A stretch of DNA of 64,000 bases, taken from Dillenia suffruticosa (taxonomy: Eukaryota > Streptophyta > Magnoliopsida > Dilleniales > Dilleniaceae). Positions 1-11,760 of the stretch are shown here, one piece after another. Position 1 is the stretch's first letter. Every line of letters starts with the position of its first letter. The stretch spans positions 5,773,501 to 5,837,500 of the forward strand of contig JAVTVX010000019.1 in assembly GCA_033439265.1 (NCBI GenBank), written 5' to 3'. The translations under genes were made by a program, and so were the position numbers. Below the pieces are notes generated by a model. It made no database searches and was not told where the DNA came from. It was given only the letters and a program-made list of their open reading frames with translations.

Positions 1-1152
1 CTTCTACATTTAACTCCGGACAAGAGTGCCGAATGTGACTCTCCTTCCTACAATGGTAGCATCTTTTGGGTTCCCCGTATGGACCCGGATGACGTCCCTT
101 GCAATTCGGGCAAGTTTCTCCTCTGCTACCTATGGACCCTACTCCCATACCAACAGTTCTGCCGGGAGCACTAGGCCTAAAAGTAGATTGACTCGGAGGA
201 AAGCCAACCGACCCCGAAAAGGATCCACCGCTATAAGAGTCAGTGCCTCGACTCTTTTTAAAACCTTGACTCGGACTGGAGCCACTAGGTCTCTTCTTTT
301 TTTCCATGGTACTCTCTAACCTTGCTTTTCTCCATCACCATTTTCTCGACTCTCAAAACCAAGTCCAGAACGCTTGAAAGGTATGCCCCTTGGTGATAGA
401 TATTTTCTCTCGTATACTCAAATTTAGCCCTGACTCAAACTTTGAACACAGGGACTTCTCGGAGTTCACAAACTCCGAAACTTAAGTGGCAAGTTCTCTT
501 AACTCTATCTCATACTTAGATACTGTCTTGTTTCCCTGAGCTAACTAAATTCCTCTCCTTTTTGATCCTGATAGAATCAGGTATAGTATTTCTCCTCGAA
601 GGCCTAAGAAATTCTATCCAATTAGGAGGAACAGGAGCCATTCCCTTCACATTCTCCCACCATGTTCTCGTACCTTTATCCAACAGTTTCACCGCCACCC
701 ATAATTTCATCTCATCACTCAATCTCATATCATAGACGGTCTCTTGGATTTGGTCAATTCATTCCTTGGCCACTGAAGCATCAGAAGTGCTCGCGAATGT
801 CTCACATCCTAATTGCCTTGCCTCCTTTATCAACTTAGATAACTCCACAATAGGGCGATAGGTTGTTGTGACAACCGGAGGAGGAGGTGCTAGCGGGGTA
901 CTAGGAGTAGCAACCGGCACTGAAGGAGGAGCCGGTAGAGGAGCTGAAGACGGATGTGGAGTTTGGTATTGCGCTCCAAAGGTGCTCTACCACTCCGTTA
1001 CTTGCTGAAGAGCAGCTATAGGAGGAGCGGAATCCCGGTGGAAGGAGCCGGGTGTGTAGACGCAGAAGAAGGGAGAGTATGCGAGGACAACTCATCCTCG
1101 TGCTCTGGTAGAGGAATCTCGTTCACATTCCTCATTCTCCTTCGTGGAGGCA
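1..1152 (-). pseudogene. Ty3/gypsy gag remnant
   Basis: The reading frame starts near 1152 with MPPRRRMRN, a start common in plant gypsy gag proteins. The capsid-type stretch near 516-728 contains RLSDEMKLWVAVKLL followed by TRTWWENVKG, the usual plant gypsy gag block. A CCHC zinc knuckle (CYHC, then H, then C, spaced CX2CX4HX4C) is encoded at 20-61. The order along the minus strand is N-terminal low-complexity segment, capsid domain, then knuckle. Gag would package element RNA. The copy is broken at several places and is a fossil. Protease and the rest of pol would lie left of the window. Confidence 0.85.
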
Positions 1153-1389
1153 TAATGATTTACACAACTAGAAGTTACAATTAAGTCAAAGAGTTAAGCG
1201 AAGGCTAATACTTAACCCCCTAAAAAAAATGTTTATAATTTCCTAAGAAATCCATGGAAGACTTTGTACATTCTCCGAAAACCTTTTTCGAAAACCAAAC
1301 ATTTCAAAGTTTTCAAAAACCTTTCGGGACATTTGAAAACATTTGAAATCATATCCAAAACCATCAAACCTTTAAAATCGTGAACCTAC

Positions 1390-1401
1390 GCTTTGATACC
1401 A
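1390..1401 (-). other. Primer-binding site of G1 (initiator Met tRNA type)
   Basis: On the minus strand this reads TGGTATCAAAGC, one base from the common plant PBS TGGTATCAGAGC that pairs with initiator methionine tRNA. It lies seven bases inside the LTR edge at 1409, as expected. Confidence 0.8.
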
Positions 1402-1408
1402 ATAAAGC

Positions 1409-3800
1409 TGTCATGCCCTGATCCTCGGATTGACATGCAATAGCAGTCGCGTTGCCTCGATACACGGGCAGAACCTCCCCATATACCGAGACTCTGCAAG
1501 ACTACAAATCAGTTCAGCAACTTATCCAATACACAACTCTATCAGAAATAGGAAAATCATATAACAATACACATACAAAGGACCCATCCGGTCCATCCCT
1601 GTACATACGAGCATGCGTCAACACACAAATGGGGCAGGGGTTCCTGTACATGCATGCATGCAAAATTGGCCATACACATGCAAAGGACCCATCCGATTCA
1701 TCCCTGTACACATGAGCCGCTCCAGAATTCTCAGCACAATTAAAACATTTAAAACAAAAAGAGTCTCAAATCATAATCGCAACATTTTACTAACACTCAC
1801 ATGAAAAAATGAGGTAGCGTCAATTAAATCCATACGGTATGAGATGAACAGAACTCTGTAAAATCGAAAGAAAATAACAAATTCCATCATTTTAAATCAA
1901 ACGTCCCATTTAAACAATAAGTCTAACTAAAATAAGAGTTAAGAGAAAATAAACAAGTTCCATACGAACTCCAATACAAACTATGTAAGAATTTCATCAA
2001 TACTTGCTCTATATATGAAACAAGTATTTTAATCCATACCAAAAGAATTATACAAGTCTTCCTTTCCATAGTTTCAAAATCAACCAAAATGAACTTGCAT
2101 CACTATGTACCTACACAAGTCAGCGGAATAAACCTTCCCAAGCTCTAATTTCTACCGCAGACCTAAACTTCCTCTGAAAGATGTTAAAGAGAGGGGTGAG
2201 TATTGGGAAACACTCAGTGAATGGAGTGTAATAGTATGATTGTGTGATAAATGAGGGGTGAATGTGGGGGTGTCAAAGTATATTTCAAACAATACTTCAT
2301 ATATATCGAAACATTTTTAATAAATCAGATAATTCACAAAATATGCATCCACATCAAATATTCTTTCAGAAAATCACAAGGGTCCCATCAAAATTACTTC
2401 CGTCCTGCATTTAGCCAAACTAAGACAGAAGTCCGCCAATGGGTTTTCCATTTCAGTATTTCAAACACTACCCCCTTCTTTGGCATTGGCTCGGACCTCT
2501 CCGGGGTGCAATTTGGATAGTCCAACGTGGCAAAGAAGAGGTCGTGTATACCTCTCTCGCAATGAAACCCCAACCACGCCACCCCGTCGGGTCGCTCCGT
2601 GGAGGGAATGACTATAGTCATTACATTCATGCACCATCATTTCACAATCGTTCAAATTTGCAATCAATGTGCCATGTTTCATCAAACAAATTCCAAAGTC
2701 ATGCTACAAGCATTTACATATCAAATATCAAATACAAATGGCACAGATTCATTTATAATTTCTTAGGATGCCCTCGTAATTCAGATTTCCATTACAGACA
2801 TCCCACAATCACAAATAATTTCATACGAAACATGTAAAAATTATTCAAAATCATTCGCAAAAAAATTTAAACTCATTTTGCTCATTTATAACACAATGGA
2901 CCATCCACTCACCTCTAGGGAGAGTATTCACTCCCTAATTCTGCAATTTAATCCAAGGTAACCCTTCTTAACCTTCAAAGGGGTTATCCTATACCAATAA
3001 TCATAATTTCATTATTAGTTCATCCCAAATTCTAGGTTTTATGAACTTTCCTATATTTAGCACATACAAAATTCTTCAATTTCATGAAACAAGATTCTCA
3101 TTTCATCATTTCAAGATCATTTGCATCACTAATGATCTTAAATTCCCAATATTCCTCAATTTTCTCTAATTTCTAACAATTTTCCCAATTTTCTTCTGAA
3201 TTTTACATAACCATAATACTTTTCATACACTTTTAAAATTAAACTCTGAGAAAACTATTCTATTCAACTTAACATGATTCTATCATCCCTTAGCATGCTT
3301 CTTTTGTATCAATAGTCTAATTCATATAAAATCCTATACTTAACTTCAATAATCGCATATAAAATGTTAGAAAATGCATTCTAATCGAATCTAACATTCA
3401 TTCTAAACATATACAAGACCTCTTACCCTAAATTGACTCAATTTATCGAAAGGATTTAAATTTCCCTCACCTATGGTTTTCGCAGCTTGCAGCCCTAGCG
3501 TCCGTGTGCCTACAACTCGGTCCGAACTCCTGTAATGTTTCCAAATTGAAGCACACTTTAGCAATTAACCCTAATTTCCAAGAGAATCTGAACCCCTCAG
3601 GTATTGATCAGAGAATCATTCTTACCTGGCAGGGGATGAAATGCAGGTCGCGGCCTAGGGTTTCGAATGCCTCTTGCTACCACTAGCTTGGGGATTTTGC
3701 AAAGATTACAGAAGAGCGGTGCTCGTAGGGAGCAGCACGCACGAGCGAGCTAGGGAGAGAGAGGCCATCACGCACGAGCGGAGAGACTTATTTTTAACTT
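1409..3800 (-). repeat. 5-prime LTR of G1 (gypsy LTR family A)
   Basis: On the plus strand the LTR begins TGTCATGCCC, the complement of the GACGTGACA-type end of the solo LTR at 48486. Shared blocks in the same order include the CTATAGTCATT segment near 2612-2625, the Cys/Gly-rich block near 2480-2600, and the ACTCACCCC-type segment near 2190. The copy is about 2.4 kb against 2.7 kb for the solo LTR, so its far end is probably incomplete. All open frames here are antisense or chance. Confidence 0.75.
1571..1715. repeat. Direct repeat inside the G1 LTR
   Basis: CAAAGGACCCATCCG followed by CATCCCTGTACA occurs at 1576 and again at 1681, an offset of 105 bases. A weaker middle copy ending CCTGTACATG lies between them, suggesting a unit of about 50 bases in three degenerate copies. 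Confidence 0.65.
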
Positions 3801-3804
3801 TAAA

Positions 3805-5363
3805 TGGGCACATGAATCACCTCAATCTGATATATGTAAAAAAAATTATGCAAATTTTTTTAAGACATGGTTGTGCTGGAAACTTATTGAAAACTAGGAT
3901 TGTGAAATATTTGGGAGAAACCGATTAGTTTTATTGTTGCTTTATGATTTAATGATTAATTAGTATTCAATGTCTTAAGTTAAGACATTTGAAATTTAAG
4001 GAGGGATTAGATTTTATTTGATTTGGAATTTGAAGGGGTTACTCCCTCAAAAGATGAGTGGATTGATGCTTGTGACTTGAATGAGAAATGTTTTCTTTGA
4101 TTCTTTAAAATAATTTTAAAATAGATTTTTATATGTTATTTGTAATTGTAGAGTGTCCCAAAAATGAGATTAAGTTGATTTATGCATCCAATAGTATTTG
4201 CATGTATTTTTTGTCACATTTTGTTCATATGTAAACTTGTTATGATTGAGATTATGTTTGGATTTGGTTTGATTGGATGAATAGTGACATATCGGATTTA
4301 GAAATAGGTTTTGTGGATTGATGCATGTGTGGGTTTTGGTGCTAACACTCATGGTTAATAACTATAGTCATTCCCTTTCACAGTACCGCCCGATGGGGCG
4401 ATGTGGTTGGGGTTATATGACAAGGAGGTAGTTATGCTCAAGAGGTGCTTCCAAGATCATACCCTCAGCTAACCTGATTGCACCTCAAGGGAGGCCTGAG
4501 CCAACGCTTGGGCATATTTGAGTAATTATAGAAAAATCCATTGACGGTTTCATTCATGATCTCAGTTGACCTCTACCGGAAAAAGAGATTTTTGGCAATT
4601 CTAAAGTTTTGGAAAACTTGAAATGCTTGGATGCATTACTTGATTTTTCATGTTTACTAAATATTTGGATTTATTAGAAAATTTATTATTTATTGATGAA
4701 TTATTGATATTTGGACATGATAGAATGGATTTTTGAAAATACTATTTGATACGTCCACACTCACCACTCATTTATATCATACTAATTCTATTGTATTCCA
4801 CTCACTGAATATTATTTATACTTATTCATTTCTTCTCTTATTTTTTATAGAGGAAATTTAGGTACCGAACATTTTTGACCGACCTTTAGTGCCGGACTTA
4901 GGGAGACTATCTTTGTGGACATGTTTTGATATAAATTCTGATGTGATTTTGAAGTACTGATAGATGGATCCAAGGAGGGCATTTTGTAAACTTTTGGAAA
5001 TTTTTGCTTCTTTGCGAACACTTTGTTTATTTTGGTAGGAATTATACATAGACTTTTATATTCATTATAGGGAGTTTTTACTATTTTACTTGAATTTTAT
5101 TGAAAATGGCTATGTCAGTTTTTTTCAAATTATTTTTGAATCACTTTGGTTTATAGATTTTAATTGTTCACTTGGTTTTGTTTTGAATTGTTTGTAGAGA
5201 TGATGAGTTTTGTTGGTTTTATAAAATATTTTGATTGGTCTTGAAAATGGGTGAAATTCATGAAAAAGCCTTGTGGTGTCTCGGAAAATGTGATGGGGAT
5301 TATGCGTATTTCAAGATAGCGCGGCAATTATCATGTGCTAAACTTGAGGGTTAGGACGTGACA
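3805..5363 (+). repeat. Gypsy LTR fragment, family A (G2)
   Basis: This plus-strand LTR piece matches the distal part of the solo LTR at 45768-48486. Both carry the GATGAGTGGAT block (4052 here), CTATAGTCATTCCC (4361) followed by a cgatgnggtngg-like segment, the CACTCACCACTCAT block, and a GGACGTGACA end (5354-5363). About the first 1.2 kb of the LTR is missing. No internal element sequence follows its end, so it is a solo or truncated LTR. It ends inside sequence that belongs to the OMT-A intron. Confidence 0.75.
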
Positions 5364-5429
5364 AAAAAGATCCTTTGTTAATAATTTTTGATTGAAATCC
5401 CATTAATCTTATTTCTGTCTATTCTCAAC
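5364..5429 (-). other. Remnant of OMT-A intron
   Basis: This 66-base strip matches 50226-50296 in the intron of the intact OMT-C gene, including TTAATAATTTTT and GAAATCCCATTAATCT. It continues at 10080 beyond the Copia insertion. Everything further toward OMT-A exon 2 has been replaced by gypsy LTR sequence. Confidence 0.75.
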
Positions 5430-5692
5430 TGATAGAATTAATGTATTTTCTTATTTTGTAGAAAACAAAAGGAGACCAAGAGTCTCAAGATTGGATAGTC
5501 CAAGCGTCATAAAGTATAGAAGTAAGAGTTATACGTTGAAAGAGTCTTTTTGGTGTGGAGTTGAAAAGTCGTGAACTTAAAAAAATAATGTGTTTTATGT
5601 AAAAAAAAAAATGTTGAATGTGGTATGGGAAATGAATCACTTTCTTTGAAAAATTACAAAAAATTTCTACTCTTAGGTATATTTTTGTAACA
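5430..5692 (+). repeat. Copia-1 5-prime LTR
   Basis: This 263-bp LTR starts TGATAGAATTAATG and ends TTTTTGTAACA, matching 9822-10079. The PBS TGGTATCAGAGC follows at 5697-5708. Confidence 0.9.
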
Positions 5693-5696
5693 AATT

Positions 5697-5708
5697 TGGT
5701 ATCAGAGC
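5697..5708 (+). other. Copia-1 primer-binding site
   Basis: TGGTATCAGAGC is an exact match to the common plant Copia PBS for initiator methionine tRNA. It lies four bases after the 5-prime LTR. Confidence 0.92.
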
Positions 5709-5744
5709 CTGAAGATCCAAGAGAGGTTCTGCAATTTTTGAAAC

Positions 5745-6730
5745 ATGGATGATAAGTTCTTCTATTGTCAATTTTAGTGCAGTCCAAATCCCTATTTTTA
5801 CAGGAGAAAATTATGATTTCTGGTGTGTCAAAGTGAAGACTCTTCTTGAGTCATTAGATGTGTGGGAGCTTGTGGAAGATGGAGTCGGAGAGCTAGAATC
5901 ACCGACAACTTTGATAGTAGGTCAGAGGAAGGAGATAAGGGAGAAGAAGTATCTTGATGTAGCTATTCTTTCCATGATTCAGAGGGGAGTTTCTGATACA
6001 ATTTTTCCTAGAATCATGAGAGCGATGAAGGCGAAGCAGGCGTGGGATATTTTGCGAGAAGACTTTTAGGAAGATCTTTAGGTACGGTTGATAAAACTTC
6101 AATCTCTTAGAAAGGAGTTTGAGAATATTAGAATGAAAGAAAATGAATCGGTACAAGAGTTCTTCACTAGATTGATTGAATTGGTAAATCAGATGAAGGC
6201 AAATGGTGAGGAGAACACTGATAAGAAGATAAATGAAAAAGTGCTAATATGTTTGCCTGAAAAATTTGATTCCCAAGTCGCTATGATAGAAGAAATAAAA
6301 AATCTAGTGACTATGAGTATTCAGGAGTTGATGGATTCACTAAAAACATTTGAGCAAAGATTGATTCATCGTAATGAAAAAACTGTAGAAAGTGCATTTC
6401 AATCTAAGCTTGTACTTGGTTCAAAAAGTCAGGGAATGTCTAATAAAGAAAAACAAAATGATTTGGTTAGAAGTAGTGGACGGGGTAGAGGTAGAGGCAG
6501 AAGTTCAAGGGGAAGAGGTAGAGGCAGAGGAGAATTTAGATAAGAGAGAGGAAGAATAATTAAGAAGATTCGTTTAAAAAATGTTTCATTTGTGACAAAC
6601 CAGGGCATCTAGTAAAAGATTGCTATCACAAAGGCAAACCACAATGTTTCAATTGCAAAAGGTTTGGTCATTTAAAGAAAGATTGTAGAGTAAATTTGAA
6701 TCAGCAGGCAAAGATAATGGAAGAGGGTAA
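5745..6730 (+). pseudogene. Copia-1 gag remnant
   Basis: The frame opens shortly after the PBS with a segment typical of Copia gag: FTGENYDFWCVKVKTLLES near residues 20-40 of the first block, then a UBN2-like helical region through about 6400. An Arg/Gly-rich stretch lies at about 6475-6540. Two CCHC zinc knuckles follow at about 6585-6690, CFICDKPGHLVKDC and CFNCKRFGHLKKDC. In a live element this protein would coat the RNA. The region carries several breaks. Confidence 0.85.
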
Positions 6731-6739
6731 TACAGAAGA

Positions 6740-9700
6740 TAATATGTTTTTTGCTTGTCAAAGTGCAATTGAAAAAAAGGATGACCATTGATATGTTGAC
6801 AGTGTCTGTAGTAATCAAGTCATTTGAAAGAAGTATTTTTTGTGATTTGGATACAAACTTCCATTCAAAAGTGAAAATTGGCAATGGAGAATGTATAAAT
6901 GCAGAAGGGCTTGGTACAGTTGCTATTCAGACCAAACATGGAGTTAAGAAGATTCAAGAAGTTCTCTATGTGCCTGATGTTGATGCTAATTTGCTGAGTC
7001 TTGGCCATTTGCTTGAGCATGGTTATTCTCTTCATTTTGAGAATAACTATTGCATAATTTATGACAAAAGTTCTTCTCAAAATGTTCTAGCCAAAGTAAA
7101 AATGCAGAAGTGATGTTTTTCTCTCAATTTTAAATATCCAACAGAGAAGTCTATGAAGGCTAATTTGGAAGATGATAGCTGGTTGTGACATTACAGATTT
7201 GGTCATTTGAATTTTCAAAACCTGAAGATGGTGCATCATAAAGGCATGGTACATGGTCTCCCAAATATTCATGATAAAATTGGAGTTTGTGAAGGGTGTG
7301 CTTTTGGCAAGCAACATAGGCAATCATTTCCTAAAGGAATGGCTTGGAGAGCAAAAGAAAAGCTTGGACTTGTGCATACAGATATGTGTGGACCGATGAA
7401 GACACCTTCGCAAAATGAAAATCAATATTTTATTTTGTTTATTGATGACTACAACAAGATGACTTGGGTTTATTTTATGAGAAATAAATCTGAGGTGTTC
7501 AGTATTTTCAAAAAATTTAAAAATATTGTTGAGAACCAAAGTGGTAAGAAGATCAAGGTGTTAAGAAGTGACAGAGGAAAGGAGTATGCTTTAAGAGAGT
7601 TTCAGCAATTTTGTGAAGATGAAGGCGTTGAAAGGCAGTTGACAATAGCTTATTCACCACAGCAAAACGGGGTATCTGAGAGGAAGAATCAATCAGTAAT
7701 AGAGATGGCTAAATTCATGTTATTTCAAAAAAATTAGCCTAAGAAGTTTTGGGCTGAAGCGATTAATATAGCTGTGTATTTAATCAATCAGTGCTGTACA
7801 AGTGCGTTGAAAGAGAGGACACCATTTGAAGTTTGGAGTGGCAGAAAACCTTCGGTTAGTCATCTCAAGGTATTTGGTAGTATATGTTTTGCTTAAATTC
7901 CTAAAGAAAAAAGGACAAAACTTGATGACGCTAGTGAAAGAAATATTTTTTTGGGTATAGTTTGGTTTCTAAAGACTACAGATTGTGTAGTCTTAAAAGG
8001 AATTCTGTGATCATAAGTAGAGATATGGTATTTGATAAAGATAAGAAGTGGAAGTGGGAAGAAGAATCGCAGGAGATCGGGAATGAGCCAAAGATGATTT
8101 TGCTGCAAAAGCCAACGAAGAATGAAGATGAAGAGGATACAATTGGTCTAGAAATAGGTACGAGTTCTCCTGGTTCAAACTCTTCAAGACCTAGCTCAAC
8201 TCCAATCAAGATGAGGAGATTGAGTGATATTTATGCAAGATGCAATTTGTGCATTATTGAACTATAAACTTTTGAAGAAGCCGTGAGAAAGAAAAACTGG
8301 AGGAGAGCAATGGAAGAGGAGATTGAAGCCATTGAAAAGAACAAAACTTGGGAGCTGGTAGATAGACCGAAAGATAGAAAAGTAATTGGTGTGAAGTGAG
8401 TTTATAAAGTGAAGCATAATGCAGATGGCTCTATTCAGAAAAATAAATCAAGATTGGTTGCCAAGGGATATGCACAACAAATGGGAGTGGATTTTTGTGA
8501 AGTCTTTGCTCCAGTTGCAAGGCTTGATACCATCAGGATGTTAATAGCATTGGCTGCTAAAAAAGGTTGGACACTTTATGAATTAGATGTGAAATCTGCA
8601 TTTCTGAATGGTGAGTTAAAAGAGGAGGTTTATGTAGAGCAAACAGCTGGTTTTATAGCTGAAAAAGCAGAGGGCAAGGTGCTTAAGTTGAAGAAAGCAT
8701 TATATGGCTTAAAACAAGCTCCACGGATATGGTATAGTCAAATTGATAACTACTTCATCGATAATGAATTCAAGAAGAGTATGGGTGAGCCAACTTTGTA
8801 TTTAAAGAAGCAAGGTATGAACATTCTTATTATTGCTTTGTATGTTGATGATTTGGTGTTTACTGGCAATAATCAAAGAATGGTTGAAGAATTTAAAGAA
8901 GACTTGATGAAGAGATATGAAATGAGTGATTTGGGATTATTGCATCATTTTCTTGGATGGAGATTTATCAATGTAAAAATGAGGTGTTTATATGTCAAGA
9001 AAATTATGCAAAAAAAAAAATTTGGACAAAATTTGGGATGCAAGGTTGCAAACCTATTGATACTCCAATGATGTTGAATGAAAAATTGAAGAAAGATGAT
9101 GGTGCAAGAACTGTTGATGAAAGGATGTATAGGAACTTGATTGGTAACTTGTTGTATCTTACAACAACCAGGCTATATATTATGTTTGCAGTAAGTTTGT
9201 TGTCATGTTTTATGTATTGTCCCAGTCATTTTCACTATGGAGTAGGCAAAAGGGTGTTAAGGTATGTACAAGGAACCAAGGGCTATTGAATTAAATATTG
9301 CAGGGGCGAAAAATTGGAGTTGTAGGGGTTTTGTAACAGTGATCGCTGTGTGGATGATATGAAGAGCACATCGGGGTATATTTTTATGATTGGTTCAGGA
9401 GCTATTTCATGGTTCTCAAAGAAGCAACAATCTGTGGCTCAGTCATCTGCAGAGGTTGAATATGTTTCAGTTGCAATGGCAACTTCTCAAGCAATTTGGT
9501 TGAGAAGAATATTGAAGGATATGGAAGACAAATAGGATGCTGTAACTAATATTTATTGTGACAACAAATCAGCCATTGCATTAGCCAAAAATCCAGTGCA
9601 ACATAGTCGGGCAAAGCACATTGCCATCAAGTACCATTTTATTAGAAATGCAATAGAGGGAAATGAAGTCAACTTGAAGTATTGTACTTCTGAAGAGCAA

Positions 9701-9790
9701 GTGGCAGACATTTTCACATAGACATTACCAAAGGATAAGTTTCAACTGCTGAGGAGAAGGCTTGGTCTGGCGAAGTCATACAAAGAGATA
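6740..9790 (+). pseudogene. Copia-1 pol remnant (protease, integrase, RT, RNase H)
   Basis: The order is Copia-type, with integrase before RT. A degraded protease/pre-integrase region spans about 6750-7130. The integrase zinc-binding segment (HLNFQNLKMVHHKGMVHGL, then CEGCAFGKQHR) lies at about 7190-7330, and its catalytic core with HTDMCGPM, FIDDYNK and RSDRGKEY at about 7370-7740. RT lies at about 8340-9290, with ELDVKSAFLNGELKEEVYVE and the YVDDLVFTGN active-site motif near 8840. RNase H at about 9340-9730 shows GSGAISWFSKKQQSVAQSS. Many breaks are present, and no complete enzyme is encoded. Confidence 0.9.
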
Positions 9791-9821
9791 GTTTGAGAGA
9801 AGAAAGCACATTAAGGGGTAG

Positions 9822-10079
9822 TCATAGAATTAATGGACTTTTTTATTTTGTAGAAAATAAAGGAGACCAAGAGTCTCAAGGTAGAATAGTCCAAGAGTCA
9901 TAAAATAGGGAAGTAAGAGTTATACGATGAAAGAGTCTTTTGGTGTGGAGTTGAAAAGTCATGAACTTAAAAAAATAGTGTGTTTTATGTAAAAAAAATG
10001 TTAAATGTGGTATGAGAAATGAATTACTCTCTCTGAAAAATTACAAAAAAATTCTGCTCTTGTATATATTTTTGCAACA
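9822..10079 (+). repeat. Copia-1 3-prime LTR
   Basis: This 258-bp LTR is preceded by a purine tract (AAGGGG at 9813-9818). It ends TTTTTGCAACA and is about 90% identical to the 5-prime LTR by eye. Confidence 0.9.
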
Positions 10080-10460
10080 TCAACTTTCCCTACCAACTCA
10101 AATTTCCGCCACATGATCTCATAAAATTTTTTACCAGGGACCCTATATAGTCTGCTTTTATTACATGTTGAATATGGAAAAAAAAAAAATATATATATAT
10201 ATCACTTTATTAAAATATACGAAATCCAATATAGTGTGCAGTATGTATCATTCATCGTCATTCTGAACATAATGAATAGTATTTTTACAAATATTTAATG
10301 GACACAAATAAGAAGCTAAATTTTGTCTATTTAAATTTGAAGTATGGGAAGGATTATCAATGCTAAGTTGTGAAAGGAAGTCATATCACCAAAACACAAC
10401 TATGTACCAAAAAAAAAGAAGAAAACGTTGAACAACAAGATCTGGTTCAAGGAGGAACCT
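10080..10460 (-). other. OMT-A intron remnant next to exon 1
   Basis: No gene of its own. This stretch aligns with 50292-50707, the donor-proximal intron of OMT-C, sharing for example ACAAATATTTAATGGACA. It joins exon 1 of OMT-A at a GT donor just left of 10461. An AT microsatellite lies near 10190-10203. A plus-strand open frame at 10370-10651 is antisense and not a gene. Confidence 0.75.
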
Positions 10461-11201
10461 TTAGCACAATGGCATTTGCAAGAGGTATAAACTCAAATGT
10501 CACCACTACTACCAACAAAGTCCAAGTTCCTGGTCCCTTGAAAGTCACAAGCCAAATGAGGAAGATCAAACACAGTGCTCTTGATGTGAGGGAAGGCATT
10601 GGCGATATCCCTCGCAATAGTTCCTGTACCTCCTCCAACATCAACCAATAGTTTCTCACCGTAATCATAGAGACCTGCCGGTAGTCAGTCTCCATGGCTT
10701 CATAGAAATTACTTGCAAGACTTGGTACATTGGTCATGTAGTCCCATAGTAGCTTCCCATGTCTTGATTGAAATGCAGTCTAGTCATCATTGGAAAACCA
10801 AGTGCTTAATGCATGACATGGACCTGTTATGGCTGGATCAAGGACTAAAAGTGTAAAAGGAAATTCTTTTGTTGAGTTGTTCTGTAGGAGGAGCGTAGAA
10901 GCATTTGTGAGCACATTAGATGTTTCTTCTTTGATCATTTCTTGAGCAAAGAAGCCTGAGTTGATCAAAACTCACCTAAGATGAGGAATGCAAGGATCTT
11001 TTGTTGGATGGATGTTGAGTGCTTTAGCAAGTTCACTTAGGGTCATGGGTCTGCCGTGGTTGTGAATTATGTCTGGTTTTCCTAATTGAAAGTATATTTA
11101 AGTACCATTGAGTTTATGAAGCTAAACATTTTGTTCCACATATGAGCTTGCCCCTAAAGAAGTTCTTCATGATCAGTTACAACCCCATTAGCCTAGTCCA
11201 T
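10461..11201 (-). pseudogene. OMT-A: O-methyltransferase exon 1 pseudogene
   Basis: This minus-strand remnant is colinear with exon 1 of the intact OMT-C gene. Recognisable parts are NSGFFAQEMIKEETS and DPAITGPCHALSTWFSND (10780-10968), [18 protein letters not shown] (up to 10737), and the exon end FIPLANAIVLK at 10461 followed by a GT donor. The start equivalent to OMT-C is at 11201, but codon 3 is TAG and further in-frame stops follow in the first 40 codons. A frameshift after the FYEAMETD block takes the SAM-binding segment out of frame, and it returns only near the exon end. Exon 2, with the catalytic histidine, is absent from the window. This host paralog is dead, with two Copias in its flanks. 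Confidence 0.88.
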
Positions 11202-11760
11202 CTCTCTCTTAGGATATTCCTTTTCCCTATAACTCGAGAATGCTACTATCTACAGAAGCGACAATACTCTGGTCGGGGATTAATATAAGAGAGAAGTGTT
11301 ATTTACTATGGTTAGTTGTTAAGTTAATTGGGTGTATGAGTGTTTGGTAGCTAACCCTGAGGGTCATTTGGCTTTTTAATAGGGAATCCTTCCAGTATGA
11401 AATCATTAGGTACGTCCAATAACAAAAGTACAAAATTAGGTATTAAGTTACAATGAGTTTGGTCGGAAAAGTCTGTGCAAAATATTACTTTGAATCTCGA
11501 CAAGAGTAACTGAGGTGTTTATAAGTAGTCTCTAGTTGTGTCGCTCCAAAACAATTGGTTGCGAGGAATAATTTAACTTCGTTCCAATTTGCTGTAATTA
11601 AATCTCTCTCTCTCTCTCTCTCACAATCGGCTTACCAACTTGGCACCATGCAACAAAGGTATGGAATCATCAAAGTACACCCTTTGGGCGATAGCTGGTT
11701 ACAAACCCCAAATATTAACTTCCAATAATTGCCAACTTGGCATAAAATAAGTATTTAAAC
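11202..11760 (-). other. OMT-A upstream flank
   Basis: No gene. The sequence aligns with the OMT-C upstream region in two blocks. The first, beside the start codon, shares GCTAACCCTGAGGGTCAT. The second, 11450-11760, matches about 52513-53015 and shares ACAATGAGTTTG and AACTTCCAATAATT. The OMT-C side has about 850 extra bases between the blocks. A (CT)n microsatellite lies at 11603-11622. Confidence 0.7.

Larger units (their letters stand above)
1..3800 (-). mobile_element. Ty3/gypsy retrotransposon, 5-prime portion (G1)
   Basis: This is the 5-prime part of a minus-strand Ty3/gypsy element. Reading leftward it has a long LTR, a primer-binding site and gag, and it runs off the window at base 1 before pol. 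The gag start, zinc knuckle and PBS are seen directly. The LTR assignment rests on homology with the complete solo LTR at 45768-48486. The element is decayed, with several breaks in gag. Its LTR abuts an oppositely oriented LTR fragment near 3800; that boundary is good to about 20 bases. Confidence 0.85.
5430..10079 (+). mobile_element. Copia-1: full-length but broken Copia element
   Basis: This is a 4650-bp Ty1/Copia element with both LTRs, a PBS, gag, integrase, reverse transcriptase, RNase H and a purine tract, in Copia order. A 5-bp target duplication, TCAAC, flanks it (5425-5429 and 10080-10084). The uninterrupted target survives at 50292-50296 in the OMT-C intron. Its size, short LTRs and RT/RNase H style suggest the Ale/Retrofit lineage (inference). 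The coding region has roughly ten breaks. The LTRs differ by about 10% by eye, suggesting roughly 4-8 million years at commonly used plant rates. Confidence 0.93.

Noticed and set aside
2251-2837. Overlapping frames of 74 to 132 codons within the G1 LTR
   Set aside because: The interval aligns with other non-coding LTR copies, and the frames are not conserved in them.
5697-5708. tRNA-like sequence at the PBS sites
   Set aside because: Only the 12-base complement of the tRNA 3-prime end is present. No tRNA gene body or A/B boxes were seen here or at the other PBS sites.
10370-10651. Plus-strand open frame of 93 codons
   Set aside because: Antisense to the OMT-A exon 1 pseudogene and its intron. 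The minus strand explains the sequence fully.
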